Source: Dastarcus helophoroides (taxonomy: Eukaryota > Arthropoda > Insecta > Coleoptera > Bothrideridae). From it: DNA of 64,000 bases. Under the pieces are notes generated by a model. It ran no database searches. It had not been told where the DNA came from and saw only the letters and a program-made list of their open reading frames with translations. Location: the NCBI GenBank assembly GCA_028583605.1, contig CM053331.1:12074857-12138856 (forward strand), written 5' to 3'. Of this stretch, positions 22,769 through 32,699 are shown piece by piece. Position numbers and translations under genes: made by a program. Each line of letters starts with the position of its first letter. Positions within the stretch are counted from its first letter, which is position 1.

Positions 22769-23090
22769 TGAAACAAACTGTAGGTATAAAATTTGTATTA
22801 GTGATTGTGTAGTGTGAGGAACTCTCTAGAAACATTTGATAATGAGAAGCGGCCGCGAGAATGAATCATACGGCAGATAAGCTCCTCACACGTTTCCGCA
22901 AGCGATAATCTTATCTGTACGGATTTCGTTCTACAAAACCGGAAGGGTATAAATACGCGGTCGTCTTTCCCTCAGGAAGGCAGTTAGTCAGTTGGTTAGT
23001 TAGCCAAATAGTCTGATTAAATTATAATCTTAGTGTTCCGAAATTCCGAATGTTCACGAAGTTTTAATTTTCAAACCGATGACACGTACT
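22769..23090 (+). repeat. 5' LTR
   Basis: It starts TGAAACAAACTGTAGG and has the GATAAG motifs near 22876 and 22905, GGTATAAATACGCGG (TATA) near 22947, CAGTTAGTCAGTTGG initiator motifs near 22981-22996, and ends near GACACGTAC. It has diverged considerably from the 3' LTR, so insertion is old. Confidence 0.85.
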
Positions 23091-23094
23091 CTTC

Positions 23095-23106
23095 TGGTGT
23101 CAGAAG
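23095..23106 (+). other. primer-binding site
   Basis: TGGTGTCAGAAG directly follows the 5' LTR. It is complementary to a tRNA 3' end of the CTTCTGACACCA type, probably tRNA-Leu judged by the following GCGAGATT; the tRNA identity is an inference from memory. Confidence 0.6.
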
Positions 23107-23299
23107 CGAGATTAGTTTTGTGGATTATGTGGATTTATTTCTCGGAGAAATTCGTGGCAGGTTCCGAAATATTGTGTTAGTAAATCGTAGTAATAATTAT
23201 ATTTAGACTTTTATCACGGACGTTATAAACTGAAAGATAGTTTATACGAAGCGCGTCAAGAAAAATCTTGAACATTCTAGAACGCTGTATGGAAACGAG

Positions 23300-24535
23300 A
23301 GTAAAATCGGTCAAAATGGAACAATAATTGCAAGCATATTAGCAATGATTAAAGACCAAGAAGAAAGAAGACAACAAGCAAAAGAACAAGATCAAGAACG
23401 ATGACAACAAAATGAAGAACGAAGATGACAAGAAAATGAATAAGATGAAGAATAAAGACAACAAGAAAAAGAGTAAGATGAATAACGAAGACGAAAAGAA
23501 AAAAACAATATGAAGAACAAACACGACAAGAAAAAGAACAAGATGGAGAACAAAGAAGACAAGAAAAAGAAACAGGGTGAAGAACGAAGACGACAAGAAA
23601 AAGAAGAAGAAGAACAGAGAAGGAATGCAGACAAACAAGAGTTCCATAGTCTATTAGCAAATATAACAGAAAAATGGGGTAGACGTTGCAAAAATGAAAG
23701 AAGCAATAAAAGAAGAGATTGGCGAACTTCTTGATTTGGAAAATGCAACACAGAAAAAGATCAACAACATCGAAAATGCCATGAAGAAGTTACTAAGTGG
23801 ACAATTTACACAACGTGAATCCGAAAGTGTACCTGCTATTTTTTTCCAAAAAGTTAAATCTCCGACATATGAAGGAAAAACATCGTTCCAGACTTACAGA
23901 AAACAGTTCAAAGCTGCTACTAAGGCCAATCGGTGGACGGAGGAAGCAAAGGCGACCTCATTGGTGATATCCCTGAGCAGAAAAGCTCTGGAACAACTAC
24001 GAGCTCTATCTAACCATGAACTAGCTAACTATGAAGATTAAGTTAGGGCTTTAGAGCTAAGATTTGGAGACCATCATTTGCAGCAAGTCGTCTAGTCCCA
24101 ACTACTAGTGAGGAAACAGGGAAGTGATGAAACGCTGCAAGAATTCAGGGCTGGCGTATGTCGCCTGTCCAACAGCACCAACCAACTTTTTGGAACTTCA
24201 CACAGCTAGAATTTTCATAACAGAAGTAAGAGATCCAAAGGTCCAGAAAGTGATACGCTTGTCAAACATCCGGACATCAAGGGAGGCACTGATTAGAGCT
24301 TTGGAGGTTAAAGCCAATTGCAAGGATATCGAAGAGGCTGCGAATGAACCTGATCTCGCGAACATAAGCGCTAACATCAAGAAAATGAACGGGAACATGA
24401 GCGCTAGCATGAAGGAAATGAACACGAACATCGAAGAACTGCTGGGAGCAATTAAAAGTAGATCCAGAAAAAGCACAACATGTTACAACTGCGGCAAACC
24501 GGGGCACTTCAAGAAGGACTGAAGGTCATTCTCCA
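23300..24535 (+). pseudogene. gag: gypsy Gag
   Basis: The N-terminal third (23340-23620) is extremely rich in Lys, Glu, Gln, Arg and Asp codons and is likely coiled-coil. The capsid-like part includes 'FQTYRKQFKAATKANRWTEE' and AISL-type helices (about 23890-24040), then ALELRFGDHH and LQEFRAGVCRLS in shifted frames, and 'EVRDPKVQKVIRLSNIRTSR'. The C-terminal zinc knuckle CYNCGKPGHFKKD (24481-24519) ends in a TGA exactly where the fourth zinc ligand Cys should be. A short repeat KKMNGNMSASMKEMNTNIEE precedes the knuckle. Gag would form the particle and package RNA. Stops at 24040 and elsewhere inactivate it. Confidence 0.85.
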
Positions 24536-24682
24536 TGAAGTCGAAAAGGTCCACAGCAGGAGAACAAAAAAAGGGGCACTCGGTGGATAATGTCAAGCAA
24601 CCAGCCCCCAAAATTCTTTCTATCAAACATAAAAAGGACCATAGAAAGTTTGATGGTGGAAGCCAACGTAGATTAAACAAAT

Positions 24683-25140
24683 GTGCAGGCAACGGTGGAC
24701 ACAAGAGCCATAGTTACTCTGGCATTCGAGACTCAATCAATTCGTGACTGGCCAAGACCCAAAGATAAACAAAGATTTGTGAAACGTTTCGCCGTCATCG
24801 CTGCGCCGGTACACCGACTAACAAAAGGAAGAACGCCCGATTGTAATACCGCTTTCCGAAATCTGAAGTCCGCCTTGTGCACAAGCCCTATCTTGGCTTA
24901 TTCTCAGCAGAATGGGAAGTTCTGGTTAGTCACAGATGCTAGCAACGTCGGCATTGGGGCTGATCTGTCTCAAGTCATCGAATATTACAGCAAGATCCTG
25001 ACGAAGCCGAAGAGGAACTATTACACCACCAGAAAGGAACTTCTTGCGATAGTGAAGGCCATGGAACACTTCCACAAATATTTATATGGACAAGAATTCC
25101 TTATCAGAACAGACCATTCGGCTGTTTTTGGTTACTCCGA
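24683..25140 (+). pseudogene. pol: protease stump fused to RNase H by deletion
   Basis: QATVDTRAIVTLAFE looks like the start of a retroviral-type protease (normally VDTGA; the Gly is Arg here). It is followed without a break by SIRDWPRPKDK, which belongs to the RT/RNase H connection. The same connection appears at 5573-5610 in the pol fragment after 'NTQAIRDWPRPKDK'. So protease and the whole RT have been deleted, with the junction near 24730-24745. RNase H continues with VTDASNVGIGADLSQV, 'NYYTTRKELLAIVKAMEHFH' and FLIRTDHSAV, keeping the acidic motifs. It ends with a stop at 25142. Confidence 0.85.
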
Positions 25141-25439
25141 ATAAAGAACGCAGAGGGGAAGACGGCTAGATGGTTATAAAAGCTCCAACAGTATTACTTT
25201 AAGGTTCATCATTGACCGGGACGACAGCATGACAACACCGACGCTTTGTCCAGAAGACTTTGTGGGGAATGCAAACACTGCGGACGAGTTGAGGACCATA
25301 AGAATATGGTGGGTATAAGGATCACGTCTGTTCAGCCAGAAGATGGATGGACTGCTGAAGATCGTCGGGAGCTACAGAAGAACAACGCTGATATCAGACC
25401 CAAATTGGAATGGAAAGAAGCTGGAGATAGACCTAACTG

Positions 25440-26590
25440 GCAAGAAGTTCCGACAGAAGTCCAGCTCTTAAGAATTTGTTGACCCAGTGGAAATCCCTCC
25501 AGGTAGAGGAGGGGGTGCTGAAGAGGGTATGAAAAAGCGCGGACTGAAAGCGTGTCAACTTGCAGTTGGTGGTCCCTCAGAAGAAGATTTCACAGGTTTT
25601 GTGGGAGGTGCACAATAGGACCGCTAGTAGACATCTAGGGATGAAGAAGACCCTGGATAAGATTTGGAGATGGATTTATTGGGTTAACTTCAGGGAGGAC
25701 GTCGGACGGTAGTGTCGAAAATGTGTAACCTGCGCTGCATCCAAGGATCCTCGTACAAGAACCGAAGGGACCCTGAAGCAGTATAATATGGGAGCTCAAT
25801 TTGAAAGAATTGCAGTCGATGTGGCTGGACCATTTCCAGCATCAGACGATGGAAACAAGTACATCCTGGTGGACATGGACTATTTCAGTAAATGGTCTGG
25901 AGCTTACGCCATCACGAATCAGAAAGCTACCCCAGTCGCAAGGGTTCTTGTAGACCACTTCATCTGTCGATTTGGTGTTCCCTTGAAATTACACTCGGAC
26001 CAAGGAACGAACTTCGAATCGGGGGTGTTCCAAGAAGTGTGCCGTTTTTTTGGAATAAAGAAAACTCGAACGACACCTCTTCATCCACAGTCTGATGAAA
26101 TGGTGGAAAGATTTATCAGAACCTTGGATGAACATCTTTCGAAGGTCATTTCGAAGCATCAGAAACACTGGGACAGACCGCTACCACTGTTTCTAATGGC
26201 CTACTGCGCAGCAACTCATAAAACTACGGGTCAGATTGAGTTGTGGAGTTGTGTAACTTGGTGTTTGGATCACCAAGGGAGACCCCCAGGGAGACGATGG
26301 GTTTCGTAGATAGCTTGAGGGAAGCGATATTGAAGACAGATCCCCTAGGGCGGACGAAGATCAACTTGGCCACGGACCGAATGAAGACAAGATATAACGT
26401 AAACGCCAACCATGGAGGTTTCAGTGGAGGCGAATTGGTGTGGCTCTACAATCCTCAGCGGAGGAAAGGGGTTTCGCCGAAGGTCATGTCATCTTGGGAA
26501 GGGCGTACAAAGTGCTGAAGAGGATCAACCACTTGGTAAACAGGATTCAACATGAAAGTGGCACACGTCATCAAACTCTGGAAGTATAGT
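25440..26590 (+). pseudogene. pol: gypsy integrase
   Basis: The core (25788-26309) is open for 173 codons. It has 'FERIAVDVAGPFPASDDGNK' (first Asp), LHSDQGTNFES (second Asp) and HPQSDEMVERFIRTLDEHL (Glu), the DD35E triad. The N-terminal zinc-finger part (about 25600-25740) is broken by stops. The C-terminal part reads VWLYNPQRRKGVSPK and continues in another frame with the GPY/F-like YKVLKRINHLVYRIQ-type sequence to about 26575. No chromodomain or env is seen. It would insert the cDNA; the target preference of this family appears to be ATAT. Confidence 0.9.
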
Positions 26591-26631
26591 GGCGAAGTGA
26601 CTGATTAGAACTGATCGGGACGATCAGTCTT

Positions 26632-26644
26632 AAAAGGGAGGCAA
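26632..26644 (+). other. polypurine tract
   Basis: AAAAGGGAGGCAA lies immediately before the 3' LTR (TGTAACAAGCTGCAG), the position where plus-strand DNA synthesis is primed. Confidence 0.75.
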
Positions 26645-26983
26645 TGTAACAAGCTGCAGTTATAAAATTTGTATTAGTGAATGTGTAGTGTAAGGAACTC
26701 TCTGGAAACATTTGATAATGGGAAGCGACCACGAGAATGAATCATACGGTAGATAAGAATTTTATACGTTTCAGCGAGCGCCAGCCCGATATGTAAGGAG
26801 ATCCGTTCTAGAAACCGGAATGGTATAAATAAGCGGTTGTCTTTCCATCAAATTAGTTAGTCAGTCAGATAGTCAGAAAGTTTGATAGTCTAATGGTTAA
26901 GTGAATCATAATTGTAGTGTTTCGAAATTAGTTTGAAATAAAGTGTCTACAATTACAATTAACACTGTTAGTGACATCTGACA
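26645..26983 (+). repeat. 3' LTR
   Basis: It starts TGTAACAAGCTGCAGTTATA and matches the other LTRs through the GGTATAAATAAGCGG promoter (about 26821) and the AATAAAG at about 26938. The last part has diverged, so the right boundary is approximate. Confidence 0.8.
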
Positions 26984-26999
26984 GAAATTTAAAGAATAT

Positions 27000-28080
27000 C
27001 TAAAGAAAACAATTGACCGGTGAACTACCTTAAAGAGTAAAACCTCACCATCAAATCAACTTATTCCCACTTTCTACCCCCTAGTTCCTCAATAAATAAG
27101 GGATTTATCTGTGATTTTAATATTAGCTAATTTTTCTTTTCCTATTATCAACAACTTATATTTCCTCTGCACTTGTTTGGTCTATTATATTTTAATTCTG
27201 ACTCTTATGTCATTTAAGGGAGATTGTTGTTTTTCTTGTTTCCAAAGCGGCACACATACCGGTTGACATTATAAACATAAAGATTAACAGAAGAAGATAA
27301 ATAAAGAAATTCCAAATCTCGATGGAAGAACGCATTACTTTTTTATAATAAAAACACAAAGAGTACAAAATATCGATTTCTCTATATTAATGATCTTGTT
27401 ATATTTATGTCAGCAATTTAGAAATTCCGACACTTCTTTTTGTTCTTAAAACCTGTAGTCCACGTGTTAATAAACATTATTCACACATTCTTAATTATCA
27501 CCAGTTTTTAGCGAAACGCTTAATTTTTTGATATATTCTAATTAACGACTTGATTGCAAATTTTCACTTTGTTATTTCATTAATTAATGCAAATGTCCGC
27601 AAAACAGTGAATAAACAAGACAAAACTGCCGTAGTACACTAACATTAACAAACCTGCAAGTTGCTGGAATTCGGGTCAAGTTAGGCAAATCGAAAGTCTC
27701 AAAGCAGGAAGTTCCAACTATTATGAAGCATATTTTAATGATAATTCTGAATACCAATAGCACGATTTTCAAAGAGATCGATCGACAATGGTAAACTGAG
27801 AAATGGGGTTAAGGGAAATCACTGCAATTTAGCATAAATTGATTTGAGATAAGATTCTTTGGTGATATTATCTCCGAAATAAATCTCCATTTGGCAACTG
27901 CTTATTACGCAGATTTCAACAGGTAATTGCCCACTTTTAGTCGATTTAAAAAAAAAGGACTATTTTTAATCATGTAGTTTGTAGTTATCCTAACTATAAC
28001 TGCAAGCAAGACCGAAAGCTGTTATGATAAATTATAAAAAGAATAATAATAAGAATAAAAACTCTAAAAAAGTTAAATGT
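27000..28080. other. non-coding stretch
   Basis: No element is recognised. A minus-strand frame at 27584-27772 begins 'MKIVLLVFRIIIKICFIIVG', a strongly hydrophobic start that could be a signal peptide or membrane anchor. With no homology or exon context it is not called as a gene. Confidence 0.4.
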
Positions 28081-28536
28081 TTAACTAAAGCACTGAACTA
28101 AACACTGTGGCTTGTGATTAAGTCCAAAGAAGGTTTCTTTCACCCCTTTACCACATCGGCAATTAAATAAATAATTACGCGATACGTATTTCGCCAGCAG
28201 AACTGGCATTTTCAAGCGCACTAATCTAAAAAGATTAGCAAAAGATGCATCGACGTCATCTGCATTGAGATTCAAATCGATACTGGCGGTCTTTTGCTTT
28301 CTTTCCTATTTCTAATTGTTTAACACATCTGGTGCATGCAATTTTGACCTGCCACAAATAGCCTTCAATAAACTGGAGGCCGCCAATGGTCCTTTATCTC
28401 CGTTAAGGGTAACTGGCCTCTGATTGATATAAATTGTTTGGTATGCATCAAGTTCTCTGCTATCTGTGACCGATGTTAATAATTTTAAATTTTCAATGTT
28501 AATTTTGTGTCCTGTACTTATCATATTGTAACGCAA
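28081..28536 (-). pseudogene. C-terminal end of a retroelement ORF, possibly Penelope-like
   Basis: The minus-strand frame 28536-28312 reads STGHKINIENLKLLTSV, SRELDAYQTIYIN and PVTLNGDKGPLA. This pattern resembles the tail of reverse-transcriptase polyproteins that end after a GIY-YIG nuclease (the TGH..I...N.K.L block). The following minus-strand region (28275-28081) has ADDVDASFANL. No nuclease or RT was found next to it because an LTR is inserted at 28527. Family assignment is tentative. Confidence 0.4.
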
Positions 28537-28890
28537 TGTAAATAGATGAAATAGGATTTAGAATAGAATTGCAGAATTTAGTAAATAAAAAAAGTTTCTA
28601 GAAGGTTCTGATAAGGGAAAAGCGGCCGCGATAACGAAACAAACGGCAGATAAGCGTTCCAGAAATTTCGGCATTCGATAAGCCTTATCTGCCGAAAGTT
28701 CTGGAAGACGCGGGCCGAAACTATAAAAAGGCGGTCAGTTTTCCCTCAAGTCAGTCAGTTAGAATCAGTGCAATTAGTAAGTTAGTAGAAGTAAGTTAGT
28801 TGTAAATTGTGGTGATTCAAGTTGAGTTCAGTAATAAAGTGGGAATAAATCCATCACGTGTATCAATTCGAACCGATAACGCACGTAACA
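28527..28890 (+). mobile_element. gypsy solo LTR, related subfamily
   Basis: It begins TGTAACGCAATG and ends GCACGTAACA, with ATAT on both sides (28523-28526 and 28891-28894). CTATAAAAAG at 28721 is followed at about 30 bp by overlapping TCAGTCAGTTAG initiators. An 11-bp perfect inverted pair, CGGCAGATAAG (28644-28654) and CTTATCTGCCG (28684-28694), forms a GATA-box dyad upstream. The LTR is diverged from the other four but has the same architecture. Confidence 0.88.
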
Positions 28891-29329
28891 ATATGTAGGG
28901 CGACACTTGATTTTTCTTCTCTATTGTATCTAAAATGAGTGATATGTTCTCTAAATCTGGTTTTAATGGATTTCTTGGTCTGTCGAACATATGATAAATT
29001 ACAATTAAAAGCTCATCTAAAAACTTCGAGAATATAAAAGAATTTTCGAGACCACGGTTCAAATTTTGAAAACAATTATGAAAATCTTCAATAAAACTTC
29101 GAGAAACAAATATTGTCAATTTGAAAAGAAAGTTTGAATTTCTACTAATACAATGCGTTAATTTATGTGTAATTTTGGTCAAAATGAATAAATTTTCTGT
29201 TTTCAAAATACTTTTGAGCGTTACTGTACAGTTAAGTAGTGGTAATTCGGGTATTTCAATCAGGAATAAAAAACTGGATTGTAAATAACGATCATTGAAA
29301 ACAACTTGATCCTGAAAATAACAGTTCAA
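28891..29329 (-). other. open reading frame of unknown nature
   Basis: From 29329 the minus strand is open for about 146 codons up to the LTR, starting MNCYFQDQVVFNDRYLQSSF and containing 'FVSRSFIEDFHNCFQNLNRG' and 'YHMFDRPRNPLKPDLENISL'. It looks helical and is longer than expected by chance in this AT-rich DNA, but I recognise no family. The LTR at 28527 interrupts it; the frame on the other side (28312-28536) is not in phase after removing the LTR. It may be part of the same decayed retroelement. Confidence 0.3.
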
Positions 29330-29399
29330 TAAACGGAATTAATGAACTCAACAAAAAAGAGACCATTGCAACCGAAGTTATTTTTAATGTAATTGCAAA

Positions 29400-29790
29400 T
29401 GCGACTAAATTTGGAAGCGGGTGCCCTTCACATATTGATAATCTTCGTAAAAGAGAAACAATTCTGGAATTTTTAGTCTGCTAACGGAAAAAATATGGAA
29501 GAATGTAATTATGAAGGTTATAGAGACACATTTGTATGCAGGAATCTGCACCACTAATTCAGGTGTAATTTGATTTATGGAAATATTTTAATACCAACAA
29601 ACTGTAAGCGCGTGTATTACAACCAATAAATAATCAGAAATCGCTTAAGCTGATGTACACATTTCAATGACATATAGCTTTTGTAAAATTATTTTAATAG
29701 GTCCAGTGATAATGAAAAAATGTTTCATAAAACAATGATTAGAAAACCATTATACTTTTTAACCATTCATTTTTTCATTTTATTCAGTTC
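29400..29790. repeat. dispersed repeat, copy 2 (partner at 17005-17400)
   Basis: Shared blocks are listed under the partner. Here the minus strand is open for about 55 codons (ITPELVVQIPAYKCV...), but the same frame is broken in the other copy, so coding is unproven. Confidence 0.7.
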
Positions 29791-29799
29791 CTCCAACGA

Positions 29800-31035
29800 T
29801 GTTTTGCGTTACGGACGAAGTACCATCAAGTTCAATTAAAACTGGTGGAGTAGTGAGTATAAGATTACTATTTTTGATTTTAAGTCCACGTAAATAAAAA
29901 CTTTACAAATTTTTGAACAAAGTCCAGTTTATTGCATAAGTTCATTTTAATGTGATATTACTCTAGCATTGGAAAAAAACCTTTCCAGAAATTTTGATTT
30001 TATTCTTATTGTTTTCTTTTTAAAGTACTAATAGTTTGAAAAAATCAAAATCAGAGTTTCAAAGTAAGAAATAAACTCAATATTTGTAAACTATTTTGTT
30101 TAGGAAACATGTGATTTGCTCGAAATTTCGACCATTTTTTCTCTAATTCAAATAATTTGGGTGGAACGGACTTGTCATTGATTATGTTCAAAAATTGATA
30201 TGCAAATCTTGTCCCCTAAAATTAAAAAATATTAAAAAATACAGCAAAAGTTGTACAGCTTTTGTTGCCATTTATTAATCCTTTTTTTTTGTTTCAGAAG
30301 ACAAGATTTGTATATAATTTTGACTGTCGAAATATTACAAAAAAATGTGAAAAATGTCAAGTCTAAGCTCAAATTGCAACAAGTAAAGGTAAACATTGAA
30401 GAAAAAAATTAGAAATTTAAAGAAAATCTTTTTAAATGTTTTGATTTTTATCTAATTTTTTCCCTAAATTATTGATCCTCAAGACGAATTTTGAAAAATC
30501 AAAATTTCAGATAAAAGTCAAAATTTTGAAAAGAAAAACTTGAGATTTGCAAATGATTTTTTTGGGCAACTTCGGTGATTTGTTTTAAAATCAGACTCTT
30601 CAATATTCGACGTTTGGATGTGATTTTCAGAATTTTGAGCTTACGCTAGATATAGCTTATGTAAAATATTGCACAACAACGGATTTGTTCTATTACTCGA
30701 AAATGGCAAAAAAGACGATTTTTCGTTATAAAAATGATTATGTTTCGGGTAATTTTGCACCAAGTCAGATGTAATGTAGCTTTCTTGGTTTTAGTTTTTT
30801 TGTATTTTTTCTCAAAAAGTTTTTATACTCCTTGCTTTTTTAAAATGTTCAACTCTCAAGAGCGACTCTTAAATTTAATCTTTTTAAAAGAATTTTGACT
30901 TTTTGAAAATTTTGCCATTTTAAATTATTACTTTTATTTTTAAAATGTATACTCTTTTCAAAATTTCTACTCTTTTTCAAATTTTTGATTAATTTATTTT
31001 TTTTTATTTTCTATAAAAATTCCGATTTAATTTAA
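29800..31035. other. non-coding stretch ending in A/T filler
   Basis: Apart from the HP copy at 30158-30322, nothing is recognised. From about 30330 to 31035 the sequence is again the quasi-periodic filler. Confidence 0.5.
30158..30322 (+). mobile_element. HP foldback element, copy C (diverged)
   Basis: The leader GGTGGAACGGACTTGTCATT is followed by a shortened hairpin: AAATCTTGTCCCCT on the left, GACAAGATTTGTAT on the right, and CAAAAGTTGTACAGCTTTTG in the loop. It is the most diverged copy and no target duplication is clear. Confidence 0.7.
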
Positions 31036-31037
31036 AG

Positions 31038-31242
31038 TATAATCACAAGATCAAACGAACTTACCTGTGAAGTTCGATCTTGATTATATGAGGTCTCGTC
31101 GAAGTAAATAGGATAAATTGTAGTACCTTCGTTCTAGGCGATACGATCACATATTTTAAAGAAATAAACAAATCATAAATCTCGTTATGCCCTCACAGTC
31201 CCCGCTGCGTATGCACCTCGGCTCCCCATATACTTCAGTCTT
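31038..31242. repeat. DIRS inverted terminal repeat (3' side of element, with outer extension)
   Basis: Bases 31105-31242 match the other terminus. The outer 31038-31104 part is an extension specific to this end and contains GAACTTACCTGTGAAGTTCG, itself partly self-complementary. Read on the minus strand this includes CACAGGTAAGT, a perfect 5' splice-site consensus. Confidence 0.9.
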
Positions 31243-31299
31243 ATTTCAGAGATTATACATTTTTTGCAACTAAATACGGGTTTGGGAATTGGGAGGGAC

Positions 31300-31408
31300 C
31301 CTATTTACTTCGACGAGACCTCATATAATCAAGATCGAACTTCACAGGTAAGTTCGTTTGATCTTGTGATTATATTCGGTCTCGTCTCGTAAATAGGATA
31401 AATTGTAG
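31300..31408. repeat. DIRS internal complementary region (ICR)
   Basis: 31300-31374 complements 31038-31112 and 31369-31408 complements 36582-36621. The two pieces overlap by ATTATA, so the ICR reads as the junction of the two element ends, the template expected for circle formation. Confidence 0.92.
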
Positions 31409-31479
31409 ATATTTAGAGTATGTTGCAAAAAATAAACCGTAGCAAATCATTTAATTGGAAAGAGTATATTAATTAAGCG

Positions 31480-31800
31480 AAATAAATAAACTGCTTATAT
31501 TACATCTGAATAATTGGGTTCTATCCAGATATTATGTCAGTCGTGGCCACAAAAATATTAGGGTTTAAGTTGAAGAAAAAGGTAGTCCTAAGAGGGGTTA
31601 CCTACGATTTCTCGAGTGATTTGGAGTCTGAATTGAAAACCCAGTCTGATCTTCCAATATAAAGTTTTATTAATATGTATAGCAAAGGATCTCGAAGTAT
31701 TGGACTGTGGCTGTTGCCAACAGAGTTGTTAACTTTGAGATAATGCCAAGGTTTTTTTTTTTGTATCTTCAAACCTGTCGAGAAATGTTAAGACTACCGA
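31480..31800 (-). pseudogene. tyrosine recombinase (YR) domain, truncated
   Basis: On the minus strand, shifted frames read KLTTLLATATVQYFEILCYT, followed by a GFSIQ..NHSRN segment, PLLGLPF and LTYYLDRTQ-type sequence. This corresponds to the first half of DIRS recombinases, around the first catalytic Arg (ATxQR; here the Arg position reads Tyr). The C-terminal catalytic block with the His-x-x-Arg and Tyr residues is absent before the ICR. The enzyme would integrate the circular cDNA; this copy cannot. Confidence 0.6.
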
Positions 31801-32087
31801 AGTATTTGAAAGACTAAGGTATTTGAGTGTACCGGGTCTAAGCATATCAACCTCTTCGAAAAATGTTGGAATCTGAAGTTCTGGCATAGATTTGGACCGG
31901 CCTTCTGGGCTAATAATGAACCAAAAAGAGTTAAGAGAGCTAAATACAGATTTAAAAGCATTCCTTGAGAACGTTGTTTTGTAGAAATGTTTTCTTGATA
32001 AAAGACTGTTCTCGGGGAAAGCTGGGCTGTTAATGGTTGAGGAGTGCTGCCCAAGGAAAGTAAATCTACGACCACTGTGTCCTGAGC

Positions 32088-32699
32088 TTAGCCACTTATA
32101 ATTCCTTTGAAGAGGCAGAGAATGATTAAAGAAAGGGAAAAGCGAAAAGGTGTAAAATAGACTAACTGATGATCAACGTGTCTATAGAACTGGCTTCCTG
32201 GGTCACTGATCCTGAAAAAGTAAACCTTACTTTTCGTCTTTATGCGGCTAGCAAATAAATTAATGACCAAGGAGCCCAATTTTCGAGTCAAGAGTCGAAA
32301 TGCTGTATTTTGCAGTGACCGTCCTGTATCCACTTATAACCCGTTTTAAGTTTTATCTGCCTCGAAATTTTCTGTTGACTTCATGTAACATGGAATAATG
32401 ACGATACTTTGAAACTCGCACCCTTGCCAAATTGATTGAGTGAAAATGTTTAATTGTGTACACTATCCATGTCATTCACCATTCACGCATCATATTGCGG
32501 TAGTCCTATAAATCCTACAGAGAACTGAACAGTGTTTTAATTGTTTGGTATACCATTTCTGTCCCAAAAATTGAGCTAGAAGTTCTAAATAATTGATGGG
32601 ATGGGTCTTGCCTTTCTCGGACCAAAAACCGAGAGAACATCCGGCGAAATATTTCCATAACGAATGCGTCTTTCTGTAGAGAGTGTTATCATATTTCAA
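32088..32699 (-). pseudogene. DIRS RNase H domain
   Basis: The minus strand reads CSLGFWSEKGKTHPINYLEL (about 32650-32580; the ILEL-type Glu motif), LCRIYRTTAI (the D.TTAI motif with Asp changed to Tyr), then, in 32333-32090, 'LVINLFASRIKTKSKVYFFR' and ISDPGSQ, the characteristic DLFASR...W..DP block found after RNase H in DIRS polyproteins. The two parts are in different frames with a stretch of decayed sequence between. Confidence 0.8.

Larger units (their letters stand above)
22769..26983 (+). mobile_element. Ty3/gypsy LTR retrotransposon with internal deletion
   Basis: The order is 5' LTR, tRNA primer-binding site, gag, RNase H, integrase, polypurine tract and 3' LTR. The left flank is ATAT (22765-22768), the target used by the other copies; an ATAT also occurs at 26996. 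The protease and almost all of the RT are absent, and gag and pol have several stops. The total of about 4.2 kb is shorter than a complete element. The copy is non-autonomous now. Confidence 0.92.

Noticed and set aside
23349..23751. Minus-strand Phe/Leu/Ser-rich open frames of 100-119 codons
   Set aside because: They are the reverse complement of the Lys/Glu/Gln-rich low-complexity start of Gag and have no independent support.
22769..26983. Endogenous retrovirus with env
   Set aside because: Nothing env-like occurs between integrase and the 3' LTR; only about 50 bp separate the end of pol from the polypurine tract.
31048..31075. U1 snRNA gene or pseudogene
   Set aside because: ACTTACCTG matches the 5' end of U1, but the following sequence does not, and the segment is part of the DIRS terminus.
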